A stretch of DNA of 64,000 bases, taken from Balanoglossus misakiensis. Its lineage: Eukaryota > Hemichordata. A model generated the notes under the pieces. It did not search any database. It was not told where the DNA came from and was given only the letters and a program-made list of their open reading frames with translations. The translations under genes and the position numbers were made by a program. Below are positions 48,178 to 58,728 of the stretch, piece by piece (positions within the stretch are counted from its first letter, which is position 1; each line of letters begins with the position of its first letter). The stretch covers positions 11,532,001 to 11,596,000 of the forward strand of contig CM082587.2 in the NCBI GenBank assembly GCA_040954595.2. The letters are read 5' to 3'.

Positions 48178-49300
48178 ATTGGTTTCGTTGGGGTTTTTCT
48201 TTCTTTCTTTATTCTTGGTTCATTTCTTTCGCGCTCTAGATCTCAGACACCGCTGCAGGTACAGTTCTCAAACTTGCTACAGTGGTCAAGGTCAATGAGT
48301 AGATGTGCAGTGACTTGTGAATACTTAATTAGTCACGTGACATGGCGGCCATATTGGATTTTCTGAAAAAATGCAAATCTCAGATCTCAGAAACTACAAG
48401 TCAGATCGACTTCAGATTTGGCGTGCTGGTAGTATACCCTCTGCCCATCATTTTTGTAATTGGATATTTTGCTGTCAATGTTGCAGTTTTTTTGCTACAG
48501 TTGTTTTTCTGAAATCTGGTCAAAATTTCAAAAATCTTCTTCTCCAGAACCGGCGATAACCGAGTCACGCCGTTTGGGTTATGTGGTCACCTAACTGATG
48601 TCTATCAAGTTTGCGAAGATCATTGTGATTGGTCAAAGATTATGGCGGCCATATTGAATTTTCGAAAAACCATAGTAAAACTTCAAAAATCTTCTTCTCC
48701 AGAACGGGCGATAACCGAGTCACAAGATTTGGTGTGTGTGGTCATTAAACGGATGTCTATTAAGTTTGCGAAGGGGAATGTGATTGGTTGAAGATTATGG
48801 CGGCCATATTGGATTTTGTGAAAAACGATTAAAAAGTAAAAATTCCTTTTCTAGCCTAAAAATTGATAGCACAGAAATTCTTTTTATGGATATGAATCAT
48901 CATATGACAAGAATAAGCTATAAATATTTTTGTAATTTTGGCAATGACCTTTGACCTACTTTTGACGAATCATTTTTCTGCATATCTAATTCCAGGCTAA
49001 CCAATAGGGCTATAAGTTTGGTTTTTGATGTATGTGGATTTGTATGTGATCAAAACATTTTGCTACTTTTCATGACCCCTTTGACCTCTGGTGACCTCAT
49101 TAAATATGCGCATACCTAATTAATGATGAACCAATAGACCTAGAGGTTTTGTTTTTGTTATACATGGACCAGTATGGGGTCAAAATATTTTGCCCAAATG
49201 TTGGGTGACCTCGGGTGACCTTTGACCTACTTAACACTATATTAGCATCAGATCAGATAATAGAGCTTGGGCCCGGACAATGCTGCTTGCAGCTTTAATT
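48146..49300 (+). mobile_element. E3: complete short element, subtype A
   Basis: This copy is uninterrupted: hairpin H3 (CCCAAG-type), a pyrimidine-rich stretch (TTTCTTTCTTTC), a body with GTCACGTGAC at 48332-48341, three GGCGGCCATATTG-like blocks (near 48344, 48647 and 48798) and two perfect TGACCTTTGACCT motifs (48945 and 49216). It ends in GCTTGGGCCCGG, the palindrome GCTGCTTGCAGC (49282-49293) and TTTAATT. Its terminal inverted arms are of one kind (GGGCCCAAGC / GCTTGGGCCC). Open frames up to 116 codons are interrupted, repeat-derived and lack domains. Confidence 0.8.
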
Positions 49301-49329
49301 AGGGCACAAGCCGCACAGGCTTGTGCCCT
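49301..49329 (+). repeat. Start hairpin H4
   Basis: A 12-bp perfect stem (49301-49312 with 49318-49329, AGGGCACAAGCC) and a GCACA loop. Confidence 0.92.
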
Positions 49330-49350
49330 ATTGGTATTGTTGGCTTTTTT

Positions 49351-49381
49351 TAGGGCCCAAGCCCAGCAGGCTTGGGCCCTA
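49351..49381 (+). repeat. Start hairpin H5
   Basis: A 13-bp perfect stem (49351-49363 with 49369-49381, TAGGGCCCAAGCC) and a CAGCA loop. Confidence 0.92.
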
Positions 49382-51276
49382 TTGGTATTACTGGGGTTTT
49401 TCTTCTACTTCTTCTTCTTTTTCTTCTTCTGTCGTTTTCTTTGGCGAGGTAGATCTTGAAAACTGCTAAACCTAACAATTTCAAACTTGGCACAATGGTG
49501 CAGGCCAATGAGAGCTAGTGCAGTACCCTTGTGAATGTTAAATTAGTCACGTGACCTGATGACCATATATGGGCAAAATTTCCAAATCGGCCTTATTTGC
49601 ATATGAATGGAGATATCAAAATTCTTTTAGCAACTTTTGCGGACCATGTGGTCAGTGTCCTACTTGCCAAATGTCAAGGCCATTGGCCATGCCAATTTTG
49701 AGAAGAAGATTTTTAAGTATTATTTTTCATATTTTTTTACCAAGCCATGGGCCTATACTTTCCATAGTAAAGCTATGACCACATATTATTTTGGATAAAT
49801 ATGCATACATATCTCAAAATCTGTTAGGCCAATCATCTCCAACTTTGGTGTGCAGCTAGACAAGCATTTGTCAATAATTTTAAGCGAAAAAAAATAATAT
49901 GAAAAATCGACGGATTTTTTTATATTAATTTTTTTAATAAATTTATACCTTTACTTATACCTCTATGTCCATGTCTTATTGTGGAATTCTGGTCTGTGCA
50001 ATATTCCTGTACAGTGACTGTCTATTGGTCAGTGAGCACAATGGCACCAAAATAAAAGGCACAATTTTAGGCTCACCTGTAACACCTGCTTAACTCATTA
50101 ATTATGTGCATACCTAATTCTGGGCTAACAAAGAGGGCTAGAGGTTTCGTTCTTGTGGGACATGGACCCGTATAGGGTCAAAATTTCTTGCCCAAATTTT
50201 GGGTGACCTCAGGTGACCTTTGACCTACTTTCCTATATCTCGGCATCCAGAGCAGGTACAGACTTGGCGTTTGGAGGGTTGGGACTAAAATTGAAAAATT
50301 GAAATGGGGGTCACCTGTGACACCTGCATATCTCATCAATTATGTGCATACCTAATTCCAGGCTAACCAATCGGGCTATAGGTTTGGTTTTTGTTGAACA
50401 TGGACCAGTATAAGGTCAAAATTCCTGCCAAAATTTTGGGTGACCTCAGGTGACCTTTGACCTACTTTCCTATATCTTGGCATCCACAGCAGGTACAGAC
50501 TTGGCGTTTGGAGGGTTGGGACTAAAATTGAAAAGCCAAACTTGGAGGTCACCTGTAACACCTGCATTACTCATTAATTATGTGCATACCTAATTCTGGG
50601 CTAACTAAGAGGGCTAGAGGTTTCGTTCTTGTGGGACATTGACCAGTATAGGGTCAAAATTCCTTGCCAAAATTTGGGGTGACCTCAGGTGACCTTTACC
50701 TACTTTCCTATATCTCGGCATCCAGAGCAGGTACAGACTTGGCGTTTGGAGGGTTGGGACTTAAGTTGAAAAGCCAAAATAGGGGTCACCTGTGACACCT
50801 GCATATCTCATTAATTATGTGCATACCTAATTCCAGGCTAACCAATAGGGCTATAGGTTTGGTTTTTGTTGAACGTGGACCAGTATAGGGTCAAAATTTA
50901 TTGCCCAAATTTTGCATGACCTCAGGTGACCTTTGACCTACTTTACCAGATCTTGGCATCGAGAGCAGGTACAGACTTGGCGTTTGGAGGGTTGGGACTA
51001 AAATTGAAAAGCCAAATTGGGGGGTCACCTGTGACACCTGCCTACCTCATTTATTATGTGCATACCTAATTCCAGGCTAACCAATAGGGCTATAGATTTG
51101 TTTTTTGATGAACATGGACCAGTATAGGGTCAAAATTTCTCGCCCAAATTTTGCATGACCTCAGGTGACCTTTGACCTTCTTTTCCATATCTTGGCATCC
51201 AGAGCAGATATGCTTATTGCTATGTTGCTATGTGCTATGTTGGCTTGGGCCCGCCATTGCTGCTTGCAGCTATATT
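49352..51276 (+). mobile_element. E5: element nested in E4, subtype C
   Basis: Hairpin H5, a (CTT)n-like pyrimidine stretch, the GGTAGATCTTGAAAAC block, GTCACGTGAC at 49546-49555, an AT-rich middle, then five ~238-bp tandem repeats. It ends GCTTGGGCCCGCC, palindrome GCTGCTTGCAGC (51259-51270), TATATT. Start and end arms are the same kind (CCCAAG). It is flanked on the right by the continuation of E4. No coding sequence is recognised. Confidence 0.75.
50071..51230. repeat. ~238-bp tandem repeat array in E5 (5 copies)
   Basis: Monomers begin at the TCACCTGT block near 50071, 50309, 50547, 50784 and 51022 (spacing 237-238 bp). Each holds a TTAATTATGTGCATACCTAA block, a GGACCAGTATAGGGTC block and a TGACCTCAGGTGACCTTTG region. 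Perfect DR1-type TGACCTTTGACCT occurs at 50214, 50451, 50927 and 51166; in the third copy (near 50690) it is broken by a one-base loss. Confidence 0.9.
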
Positions 51277-51943
51277 CTTCTACTTCTTCTTGGGCACTTT
51301 TTTCGGCCAGGTAGATCTGAAAAACTGCTGAACCCACAAATCTCAAATTTGGCACAATGGTGCAGGCCAATGAGAGCTGGTGCAGTACCCTCGTGAATGT
51401 TCAATAAGTCATGTGACCTGATGACCATATATGGGCAAAATTTTCAAATCGGCCTTATTTGCATATGCACGGAGATATCAAAATTCTTTTAGCAACTTTT
51501 GTGAACCATGTGGCCAGGGTTCTACATGCCAAATGTCAAGGCCATAGGCCTTGTCAATTTTGAGAAGAAGATTTTTAAGTATTATTTTTCATATTTTTCG
51601 GCCAAGCCATCGGCCTATACTATACATAGTTAAGCTTTGACCACATTTTATTTTGGATGAATATGCAGTCATATCTCAAAATATGTTGGGCCGATCAACT
51701 CCAAGTTTGGTGTGCAGGTAGCTTAGCATTTGCCAATAATTTTAAGCGAAAAAAATTAATATGAAAAATCGACCTATTTTTTTATATTAATTTTTTTATG
51801 ACATTTATACCTTTACTTATACCTCTATGGTTAAGCTATGTCCACGTCTTATTGTAGAATTCTGGTCTGTGCAATGTTCCTGTACACTGACTGTCTATTG
51901 GCCCGTGCGCAGAATGGGACCAAAATAAAAGGCAAAATTTTGG

Positions 51944-52610
51944 GCTCACCTGTAACACCTGCTTAACTCATTAATTATGCACATACCTCATTCCGGGCTA
52001 ACTAATAGGGCTAGAGGTATTGTTCTTGTGTGACAAGGACTAGTATGGGGTCAAAAATGTTTACCAAATTTTCGGTGACCTCAGGTGACCTTTGACCTAC
52101 TTTCCTATATCTCGGCATCCAGAGCAGCTACAGACTTGGCGTTTGGAGGGTTGTGACTAAAATTGAAAAGCCAAAATGGGGATCACCTGTGACACCTGCA
52201 TATCTCATTAATTATGTGCATACCTAATTCCAGGCTAACCAGTAGAGCTATAGGTTTGGTTTTTGTTGAACATGGACCAGTATAGGGTCAAAATTTCTTG
52301 CCCAAATTTCGCATGACCTCAGGTGACCTTTGACCTACTTTACCATATCTTGGCATCCAGAGCAGGTACAGACTTGGCGTTCGGAGGGTTGGGATTAAAA
52401 TTGAAAAGCCGAATTGGCGCTCACCTGTGTCACCTGCATATCTCATTAATTATGTGCATACCTAATTCCAGGCTAACCAATAGGGCTATAGGTTTGGTTT
52501 TTGTTGAACATGGACCAGTATAGGGTCAAAATTTCTTGCCCAAATTTTGCATGAACTCAGTTGACCTTTGACCTACTTTACCATATCTTGACATCCAGAG
52601 TAGATATGCT
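51944..52610. repeat. ~238-bp tandem repeat array in E4 (3 copies)
   Basis: Monomers start near 51944, 52181 and 52419. TGACCTTTGACCT is present at 52086, 52324 and 52562. The last copy runs into the same terminal block as E5 (a GATATGCTTATTGCTATG stretch). Confidence 0.88.
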
Positions 52611-52679
52611 TATTGCTATGTTGCTATGTGCTATGTTGGCTTGGGCCCGCTATTGCTGCTTGCAGCTATATTTATTATT

Positions 52680-52710
52680 AGGGCCCAAGCGCATGCAGCG
52701 CTTGGGCCCT
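52680..52710 (+). repeat. Start hairpin H6
   Basis: A 13-bp perfect stem (52680-52692 with 52698-52710, AGGGCCCAAGCGC) and an ATGCA loop. The CGC/GCG at the stem tip differs from CC/GG in most copies but stays paired. Confidence 0.92.
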
Positions 52711-53190
52711 ATTGGTATTATCCTGGTTTTTCTTCTTTTTTTTCTTGTGTAGTTTTTTCGGCCAATAGGATCTTGAAAACGGCTGAACCTACAAATTTCA
52801 AACTTGGCAAAATGGTGCAGGCCTATGAGAGCTGGTGCAGTACCCTTGTGAATGTTTAATTAGTCATGTGACCTGTTGACCATATATGGGCAAAGTTTTC
52901 AAATGGGCCTAATTTGCATATGAATTGAGATATCAAAATTCTGTTAGGATACTTTCTGGACCATGTGGTCAGTATCCAACATACCAAATATCAAGGCTGT
53001 GGGCCAAGTCTATTTTGAGAAGAAGACTTTTAAATATTATTAGTTTTTCATATTTTTGGACCAAGCCAAGGGCCTATACTTTCTATAGTTAAGCTATGAC
53101 GCTATGTCCACGTCTGTGCAATGGTCCTGTACAGTGACTGTCTATTGGCCCGTGAGCAGAATGGGACCAAAATAAAAGGCAAAATTTTGG

Positions 53191-53830
53191 GCTCACCTGT
53201 AACACCTGCTTAACTCATTAATTATCTGCATACCTAATTTTGGGCTAACTAATATGGCTAGATGTTTTGTTCTTGTGGAACCTGGACCAGTATGGGGTCA
53301 AAAAATTTTGCCCAAATTTTGGGTGACCTCAGGTGACCTTTGACCTACTTTCCTATATCTCTGCATTCAGAGCAGGTACAGACTTGGCGTTTGGAGGGTT
53401 GGGACTAAAATCGAAAAGCCAAAATTGGGGGTCACCTGTGACACCTGCTTATCTCATTAATTATGTGCATACCTAATTCAGGGATAACTAATAGGGCTAG
53501 AGGTTTTGTTCTTATGGGACATGGACCAGTATAGGGTCAAAAATTTTTGCCCAAATTTTGGGTGACCTCAGGTGACCTTTGACCTACTTAACCATATCTC
53601 AGCATCCAGAGCAGGTACAGCCTTGGCGTTTGGAGGGATGGGTTGAAAATGAAAAGTGAAATTATTAAGTCACCTGTAACACCTGCTGAACTCATTAATT
53701 ATGTGCATACCTTATTCCAGGCTAACCAATAGGGCTAGAGGTTTGATTTTTGTTGAACCTGGACCAGTATGGGGTCAAAATTTCTTGCCCATCTTTTGGG
53801 TGACGACATATGACCTTTGACCTTCGGCTT
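53191..53830. repeat. ~238-bp tandem repeat array in E6 (3 copies)
   Basis: Monomers start near 53191, 53429 and 53668. TGACCTTTGACCT occurs at 53334, 53573 and 53811. Copy number (3 here, 5 in E5, 3 in E4) is the main length difference among subtype C elements. Confidence 0.88.
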
Positions 53831-53867
53831 AAGCTTGGGCCCGTCATCGCTGCTTGCAGCTATATTT

Positions 53868-55077
53868 ATTATTATTCTTCTTCTTCCGAGAAATTCGGCC
53901 AGGTAGATCTGGAAAACCGCAGCACCTAGGGGCTGAAACTTGGTAGGGTGATAGGGGCCAATGAGTAGACGTGCAGTGGCTCGTGAATATTTAATTAGTC
54001 ACGTGACCTGGCGGCCATATTGGATTTCCTGAAAATCGTTAAACGAGTCCTTCTCAAAAACTACTGGGCCGATCGAGTTCAAATTTGGTGTGCAGGTAGC
54101 CTACCTTCTGTCCATCATTTTACCCCATTGAAATCATGACGTCACACATAAAGTTTTTTTGCTACAATTGTTTTTCTGAAAAACTACTTAAAACTTTAAA
54201 AATCTTCTTCTCCAGAACCAGCGATTGCCGAGTCACGGGATTTGGGGCATGTGGTCACCTAACCTATGTCTATCAAGTTTGCGAAGCGCACTGTGATTGG
54301 TCGATCATTATGGCGGCCATGTTGGATTTTCGGAAAACCATTGAAAAATGAAAATTCCGTTTTATAGCCAAAATATTGACAGCACGGAAATTCTATTTTT
54401 GGATATGAGTCATCATATGACCGGAAGTTGTCACAATTTTTCGGGGCAATTTTCACATGACCTTTGACCCAGTTTTAAAACAACTAATTATATATGCATA
54501 TTCCCCATACCTCCTCTTGTAAAAGCACCACAGTCATGAATTTTGTAGACATGGGTACCAATGCTGCCAGGACATGACACAAATATTTTGGTAATTTTGG
54601 CAATGAACCTTGACCTATTTCTGAAACATCATGTTTCTGCATATCTAATTCCAGGCTAACCGATAGGGCTAGAGGTCTGTTTTTAGTTGGACATGGCCGA
54701 CTCTGGGGTCAAAATTTTATGCCCAAATTTTGGGTGACCTTGGATGACCTTTGATCTACTTTCCCATATCTCAGCATCCACAGCAGTTAGAGGCCTGGCT
54801 TTTGGGGGGCCGATGGAGCACATATGGAGTCTTACACAAGACCTCATTAATTATGTGCATACCTAATTGCAGGCGAACCAATAGGGCTAGGGGTCTGGTT
54901 TTTTTTTGGATCTAGACTAGTATGGGGTCCAATTTTTTTGCCCAAATTTGGGGTGACCTCAGGTGACCTTTGACCTACTTTCCCATATCTTGGTATCCCC
55001 AGCAGATACAGCCGTGGCATTTGCTGGTCACCATGGGAACCGCTTGTGCCCCGCCAACGCTGCTTGCAGCTTTAATT
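53868..55077 (+). repeat. Subtype B body (inferred body of E2)
   Basis: Begins with a CTTCTTCTTCCGAG tract, then CGGCCAGGTAGATCTGG, GTCACGTGAC (53998-54007), GGCGGCCATATTGG near 54010, a second GGCGGCCATGTTGG near 54313, and DR1 at 54964. It ends in the GCTTGTGCCCC arm and the palindrome. About 1.2 kb; it repeats at 56523-57733 with high identity. Open frames of 60-102 codons recur in both copies but follow the repeat and carry no domain. Confidence 0.75.
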
Positions 55078-56522
55078 GGTTTCGTTGGGGTTTTTCTTTC
55101 TTTCTTTCTTTCTTTTTTCTTGTGTCAATTCTTCGGCCAACTAAATCTCTGAAAATACTGCAGGTACACTTCTCAAACTTGCTACAGTGGTCAAGGTCAA
55201 TGAGTAGATGTGCAGTGGCTTGTGAATATTTAATTAGTCACGTGACATGGCGGCCATATTGGATTTTCTGAAAAAATGCAAATCTCAGATCTCAGAAACT
55301 ACAAGTCAGATCGACTTCAGATTTGGCGTGCAGGTAGTGTACCTTCAGCCCATCATTTTTGTAATTGGATATTTTGCTGTCAATGTTGCAGTTTTTTTGC
55401 TACAGTTGTTTTTCTGAAATCTGGTCAAAATTTCAAAAATCTTCTTCTCCAGAACCAGCGATAACCGAGTCACGCGGTTTGGGGTATGTGGTCACCTAAC
55501 TGATGTCTATCAAGTTTGCGAAGATCATTGTGATTGGTCGAAGATTATGGCGGCCATATTGGATTTTCGAAAAACCATAGTTAAACTCCAAAAATCTTCT
55601 ACTCCAGAACGGGCGATGACTGAGTCGCAAGATTCGGGGAGTATGGTCACTACACTGATGTCTATCAAGTTTGCAAACAGCATTGTGATTGGTCGAAGAT
55701 TATGGCGGCCATATTGGATTTTGTAAAAAGCAGTGAAAAATTGAAATTCCTTTTTCTAGTCTTAAAATTGATAGCATACAAATTGTTTTGATGGATATCA
55801 ATCGTCATGTGACTAAAATATGTTACAATTTTTTGACGATTTTTCACATGACCTTTGACCTACTTATAACGCGTTATTATTTCTGCATATCTAATTCCTG
55901 GCTAACCTATAGGGCTAGACGTTTGGTTTTTGATGAATGTGGATTAGTGTGTGATCAAAATATTTTGCTACTTTTCATGACCCCTTTGACCTCAGCTGAC
56001 CTCATTAATTATGTGCATAGCTAATTACAGGCGAACCAATAGAGCTAGAGGTTTGGTTTTTGTTGAACATGGACCAGTATGGGGTCAAAAATTTTTGCCT
56101 AAATGTTGGGTGACCTCTGGTGACCTTTGACCTACTTTCGCATATCTCAGCATCCAGAGCAGATACAGCCTTGGCATTTGGCAGGATGGGAGCTTAATGT
56201 AAAGCCAAATTTTTGGGTCACCTGTGACACCTGCTGACCTCATTTAATGTGCACATACCTAATTACAGGCGAACCAATAGAGCTAGAGTTTTGGTTTTTG
56301 TTGGACATGGACGAGTATGGGTCAAAATTTTTTTCCCAAATGTTAGGTGACCTCAGGTGACCTTTGACCTACTTCACCCTATTTCAGCAGCAAAAATACA
56401 CACGTCCTTGTTATGTCATGAGATAATACATCCGATAGAAAATTCTGTTTCTTCTCATTCATACTGTGCATATATAATTCGAGATCAGCGCTTGGGCCCG
56501 ACAATGCTGCTCGCAGCTTTAA
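55078..56522 (+). mobile_element. Subtype A element lacking its start hairpin
   Basis: This copy is closely similar to E3. It starts directly at the GGTTTCGTTGGGG block that follows the hairpin in E3; the hairpin itself is missing and the preceding sequence is the end of the subtype B copy. It contains a (TTTC)n run near 55094-55122, GTCACGTGAC (55237-55246), GGCGGCCATATTGG near 55250, 55549 and 55703, and DR1 motifs at 55849, 56121 and 56358. It ends GCTTGGGCCCGA with a variant palindrome GCTGCTCGCAGC (56506-56517). Loss of the hairpin suggests that the next element inserted into or recombined at it. Confidence 0.7.
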
Positions 56523-57733
56523 TTATTCTTCTTCTTCTTCTTCCGAGAAATTCGGCCAGGTAGATCTGGAAAACCGCAGCACCTAGGGGGCTGAAACTTG
56601 GTAGGGTGATAGGGGCCAATGAGTAGACGTGCAGTGGCCCGTGAATATTTAATTAGTCATGTGACCTGGCGGCCATATTGGATTTCCTGAAAACCGTTAA
56701 ATGAGTCCTTCTCAAAAACTACAGGGCCGATCGAGTTCAAATTTGGTGTGCAGGTAGCCTACCTTCTGTCCATCATTTTACCCCATTGAAATCATGACGT
56801 CATACATAAAGTTTTTTTGCTACAATTGTTTTTCTGAAAAACTACTTAAAACTTTAAAAATCTTCTTCTCCAGAACCAGCGGTTACCGAGTCTCGGGATT
56901 TGGGATATGTGGTCACTTAACCTATGTCTATCAAGTTTGCGAAGCGCACTGTGATTGGTCGATCATTATGGCGGCCATGTTGGATTTTCGGAAAACCATT
57001 GAAAAATGAAAATACTGTTTTGTAGCCAAAATGTTGACAGCACGGAAATTCTTTTTTTGGATATGAGTCATCATATGACCGGAAGTTGTCACAATTTTTC
57101 GGGGCAATTTTCACGTGACCTTTGACCCAGTTTTAAAACAACTAATTATATATGCATATTCCCCATACCTCCTCTTGTAAAAGCACCACAGTCATGAATT
57201 TTGTGGACATGGGTACCAATGCTGCCAGGACATGACACAAATATTTTGGTAATTTTGGCAATGACCTTTGACCTATTTCTGAAACATCATTTTTCTGCAT
57301 ATCTAATTCCATGCTACCCAATAGGGCTAGAGGTCTGGTATTGGTTGGACATGGCCCAGTCTGGGGTCAAAATTTTATGCCCTAATTTTGGGTGACCTTG
57401 GGTGACCATTGATCTACTTTCCCATATCTCAGCATCCAGAGCAGTTAGAGCCCTGGCTTTTATGGGTATTGAGCACATAATGGAGTCTTACACAAGACCT
57501 CATTAATTATGTGCATACCTAATTGCAGGCGAACCAATAGGGCTAGGGGTCTGGTTTTTTGTTGGATCTAGACTAGTATGGGGTCCAATTTTTTTGCCCA
57601 AATTTGGGGTGACCTCAGGTGACCTTTGACCTACTTTCCCATATCTTGGTATCCCCAGCAGATACAGCCGTGGCATTTGCTGGTCACCATGGGAACTGCT
57701 TGTGCCCCCCCAACGCTGCTTGCAGCTTTAATT
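56523..57733 (+). repeat. Subtype B body (inferred body of E1)
   Basis: Second copy of the subtype B body, in the same block order as 53868-55077. DR1 motifs at 57262 and 57620. The second GGCGGCCATGTTGG block is near 56972; the GTCACGTGAC palindrome is degenerate here (GTCATGTGAC). It ends GCTTGTGCCCCCC, palindrome GCTGCTTGCAGC (57715-57726), TTTAATT, immediately before satellite. Confidence 0.75.
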
Positions 57734-58705
57734 CTTATTTATTTTGTAAAAAAGACAATTTTTCGAAAAAAAGTCGAAAATGGTAATTTTGTCTTGGGTG
57801 ATTCAATTTATACCGCGTTTTCTGGAATTTGCAGCACTTTTTACAAGAGAACGACACTTCATTATCCATAATATTTCCGAAAATGAAGAAAAGAGTTAAT
57901 TTTTTATGATTTTTTAAAAATTTACCATTTTTGTCAAAATATGGCCAAAATGGCTATTTTTTCTTGAATTCCGTCAATATCTCTGCATTTTTGGAGTGGT
58001 CGAAAGTTTTAACATATAATCAACATGTCATATATGATCAGGGCACCAAATTCGAAAAACAAAGGTTTTTTTATTTTTTTTTCTAAAAATGACATTTTCA
58101 AGGAAAATTTGGTAAAACGCAATTTTGTCTGCAGTGAGCCAAATTAGCCGTTTTTTGTGGAATTTGTATCGATATATATATACGAAGAGCATTCTATACT
58201 CCATCAGATTTCCAAAAATGTAGAAAACAGGTATTTTTGTAATTTTCAAAAATTTACCATTTTGACCAAATTGTGGCTAAAATTGTTATTTTCGTGTTGA
58301 ATGCCGCCAGTGTCACTGCTTTTAAAAGTCATAAAAACTTTTAACATACAAGCAATTGTTTATATATGATCAGGTCACCGAATTAAAAAAATAAAGAATG
58401 TTTTGCCTAAAAATGACCTTTTTGGTGCAAAAACGAATAAAACGCAATTTTGTATTAAATCAGCTCATTCAGAGTGCATTTTTTATAATCAGCACCATTT
58501 TTACATATAATGGAAATTTCATACATCATCAGATAACCAAATATGAAAAAATGATTTAGATTTTAGATGATTGTCCAAAATTAGCTGATATCTAATAAAT
58601 GTAGTATTGAACCGTTCTGTCCCCCCCCCTACATTATATGCGGTACGCCGATGTCAGCTTACCCGGCAGTACTGCAGGCCGTGCCCCCAACTAACGTCGG
58701 TGTTT
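57734..58705 (+). repeat. Satellite, continuation of the interrupted unit
   Basis: AT-rich half resumed at CTTATTTATTTTG, running through a C tract (58621-58629) into the linker segment, and stopping at GTCGGTGTTT where the second LINE begins. No coding sequence. Confidence 0.92.
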
Positions 58706-58728
58706 ATTATTATTATTATTATTATTAT
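58705..58728 (-). repeat. (TAA)n 3' tail of the LINE
   Basis: About eight TTA/ATT triplets on the plus strand at the satellite/LINE border. Short simple-repeat tails instead of poly(A) are typical of CR1/L2-like and related LINE clades. Confidence 0.85.

Larger units (their letters stand above)
49301..52671 (+). mobile_element. E4: element interrupted by E5
   Basis: Hairpin H4 follows directly after the end of E3 (AATT|AGGG). After about 50 bp it is interrupted by E5 and resumes at about 51277 with the pyrimidine tract and a CGGCCAGGTAGATCT block. It then shows a subtype C body with three 238-bp repeats and ends at the palindrome 52655-52666. H4 is CACAAG-type but this end is CCCAAG-type, so either the arms diverged, the ends were exchanged, or my pairing is wrong. 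Confidence 0.5.
52680..53867 (+). mobile_element. E6: complete short element, subtype C
   Basis: Hairpin H6, a pyrimidine tract, a CGGCCAATAGGATCTTG block, a body shorter than that of E5, and three 238-bp repeats. It ends GCTTGGGCCCGTC, palindrome GCTGCTTGCAGC (53849-53860), TATATTT. Start and end arms agree (CCCAAG). It abuts the end of E4 on the left and subtype B sequence on the right. Confidence 0.75.
48084..55077 (+). mobile_element. E2: element nested in E1
   Basis: It starts 66 bp inside E1 with a hairpin (stem AGGGGCACAAGCC) and ends, by my pairing, at 55077 with CGCTTGTGCCCCGCC, the palindrome GCTGCTTGCAGC (55059-55070) and TTTAATT. Its own body would be 53868-55077, near-identical to E1's body at 56523-57733 (same order of blocks, occasional substitutions). 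The pairing rests on the CACAAG-type arm shared by its start and end. Confidence 0.6.
48018..57733 (+). mobile_element. E1: outermost element of a nested hairpin-terminated block
   Basis: A 9.7-kb insertion splits the satellite between AATTTATT and CTTATTTATT. A 3-bp ATT is present at both borders and may be a target-site duplication. E1 starts with a hairpin (GGGGGCACAAGC) and its end reads GCTTGTGCCCCC, then the palindrome GCTGCTTGCAGC, then TTTAATT. Its own body is inferred to be 56523-57733, because the CTTCTTCTTCC tract there fits the position just after the start hairpin; everything between was inserted later. No transposase, integrase, helicase or other ORF is present, so the family is non-autonomous. 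The class is undecided: terminal hairpins recall Helitron2/Helentron-like or other single-strand transposition systems, but the diagnostic ends are not proven. Confidence 0.7.

Noticed and set aside
48344-48358. SRF CArG box in the GGCCATATTGG block
   Set aside because: The inner A/T stretch is one base short of the CC(A/T)6GG consensus.
47973-57114. Open frames of 60-116 codons within the nested hairpin block
   Set aside because: They follow repeat copies, cross element borders, and lack domains or consistent starts.
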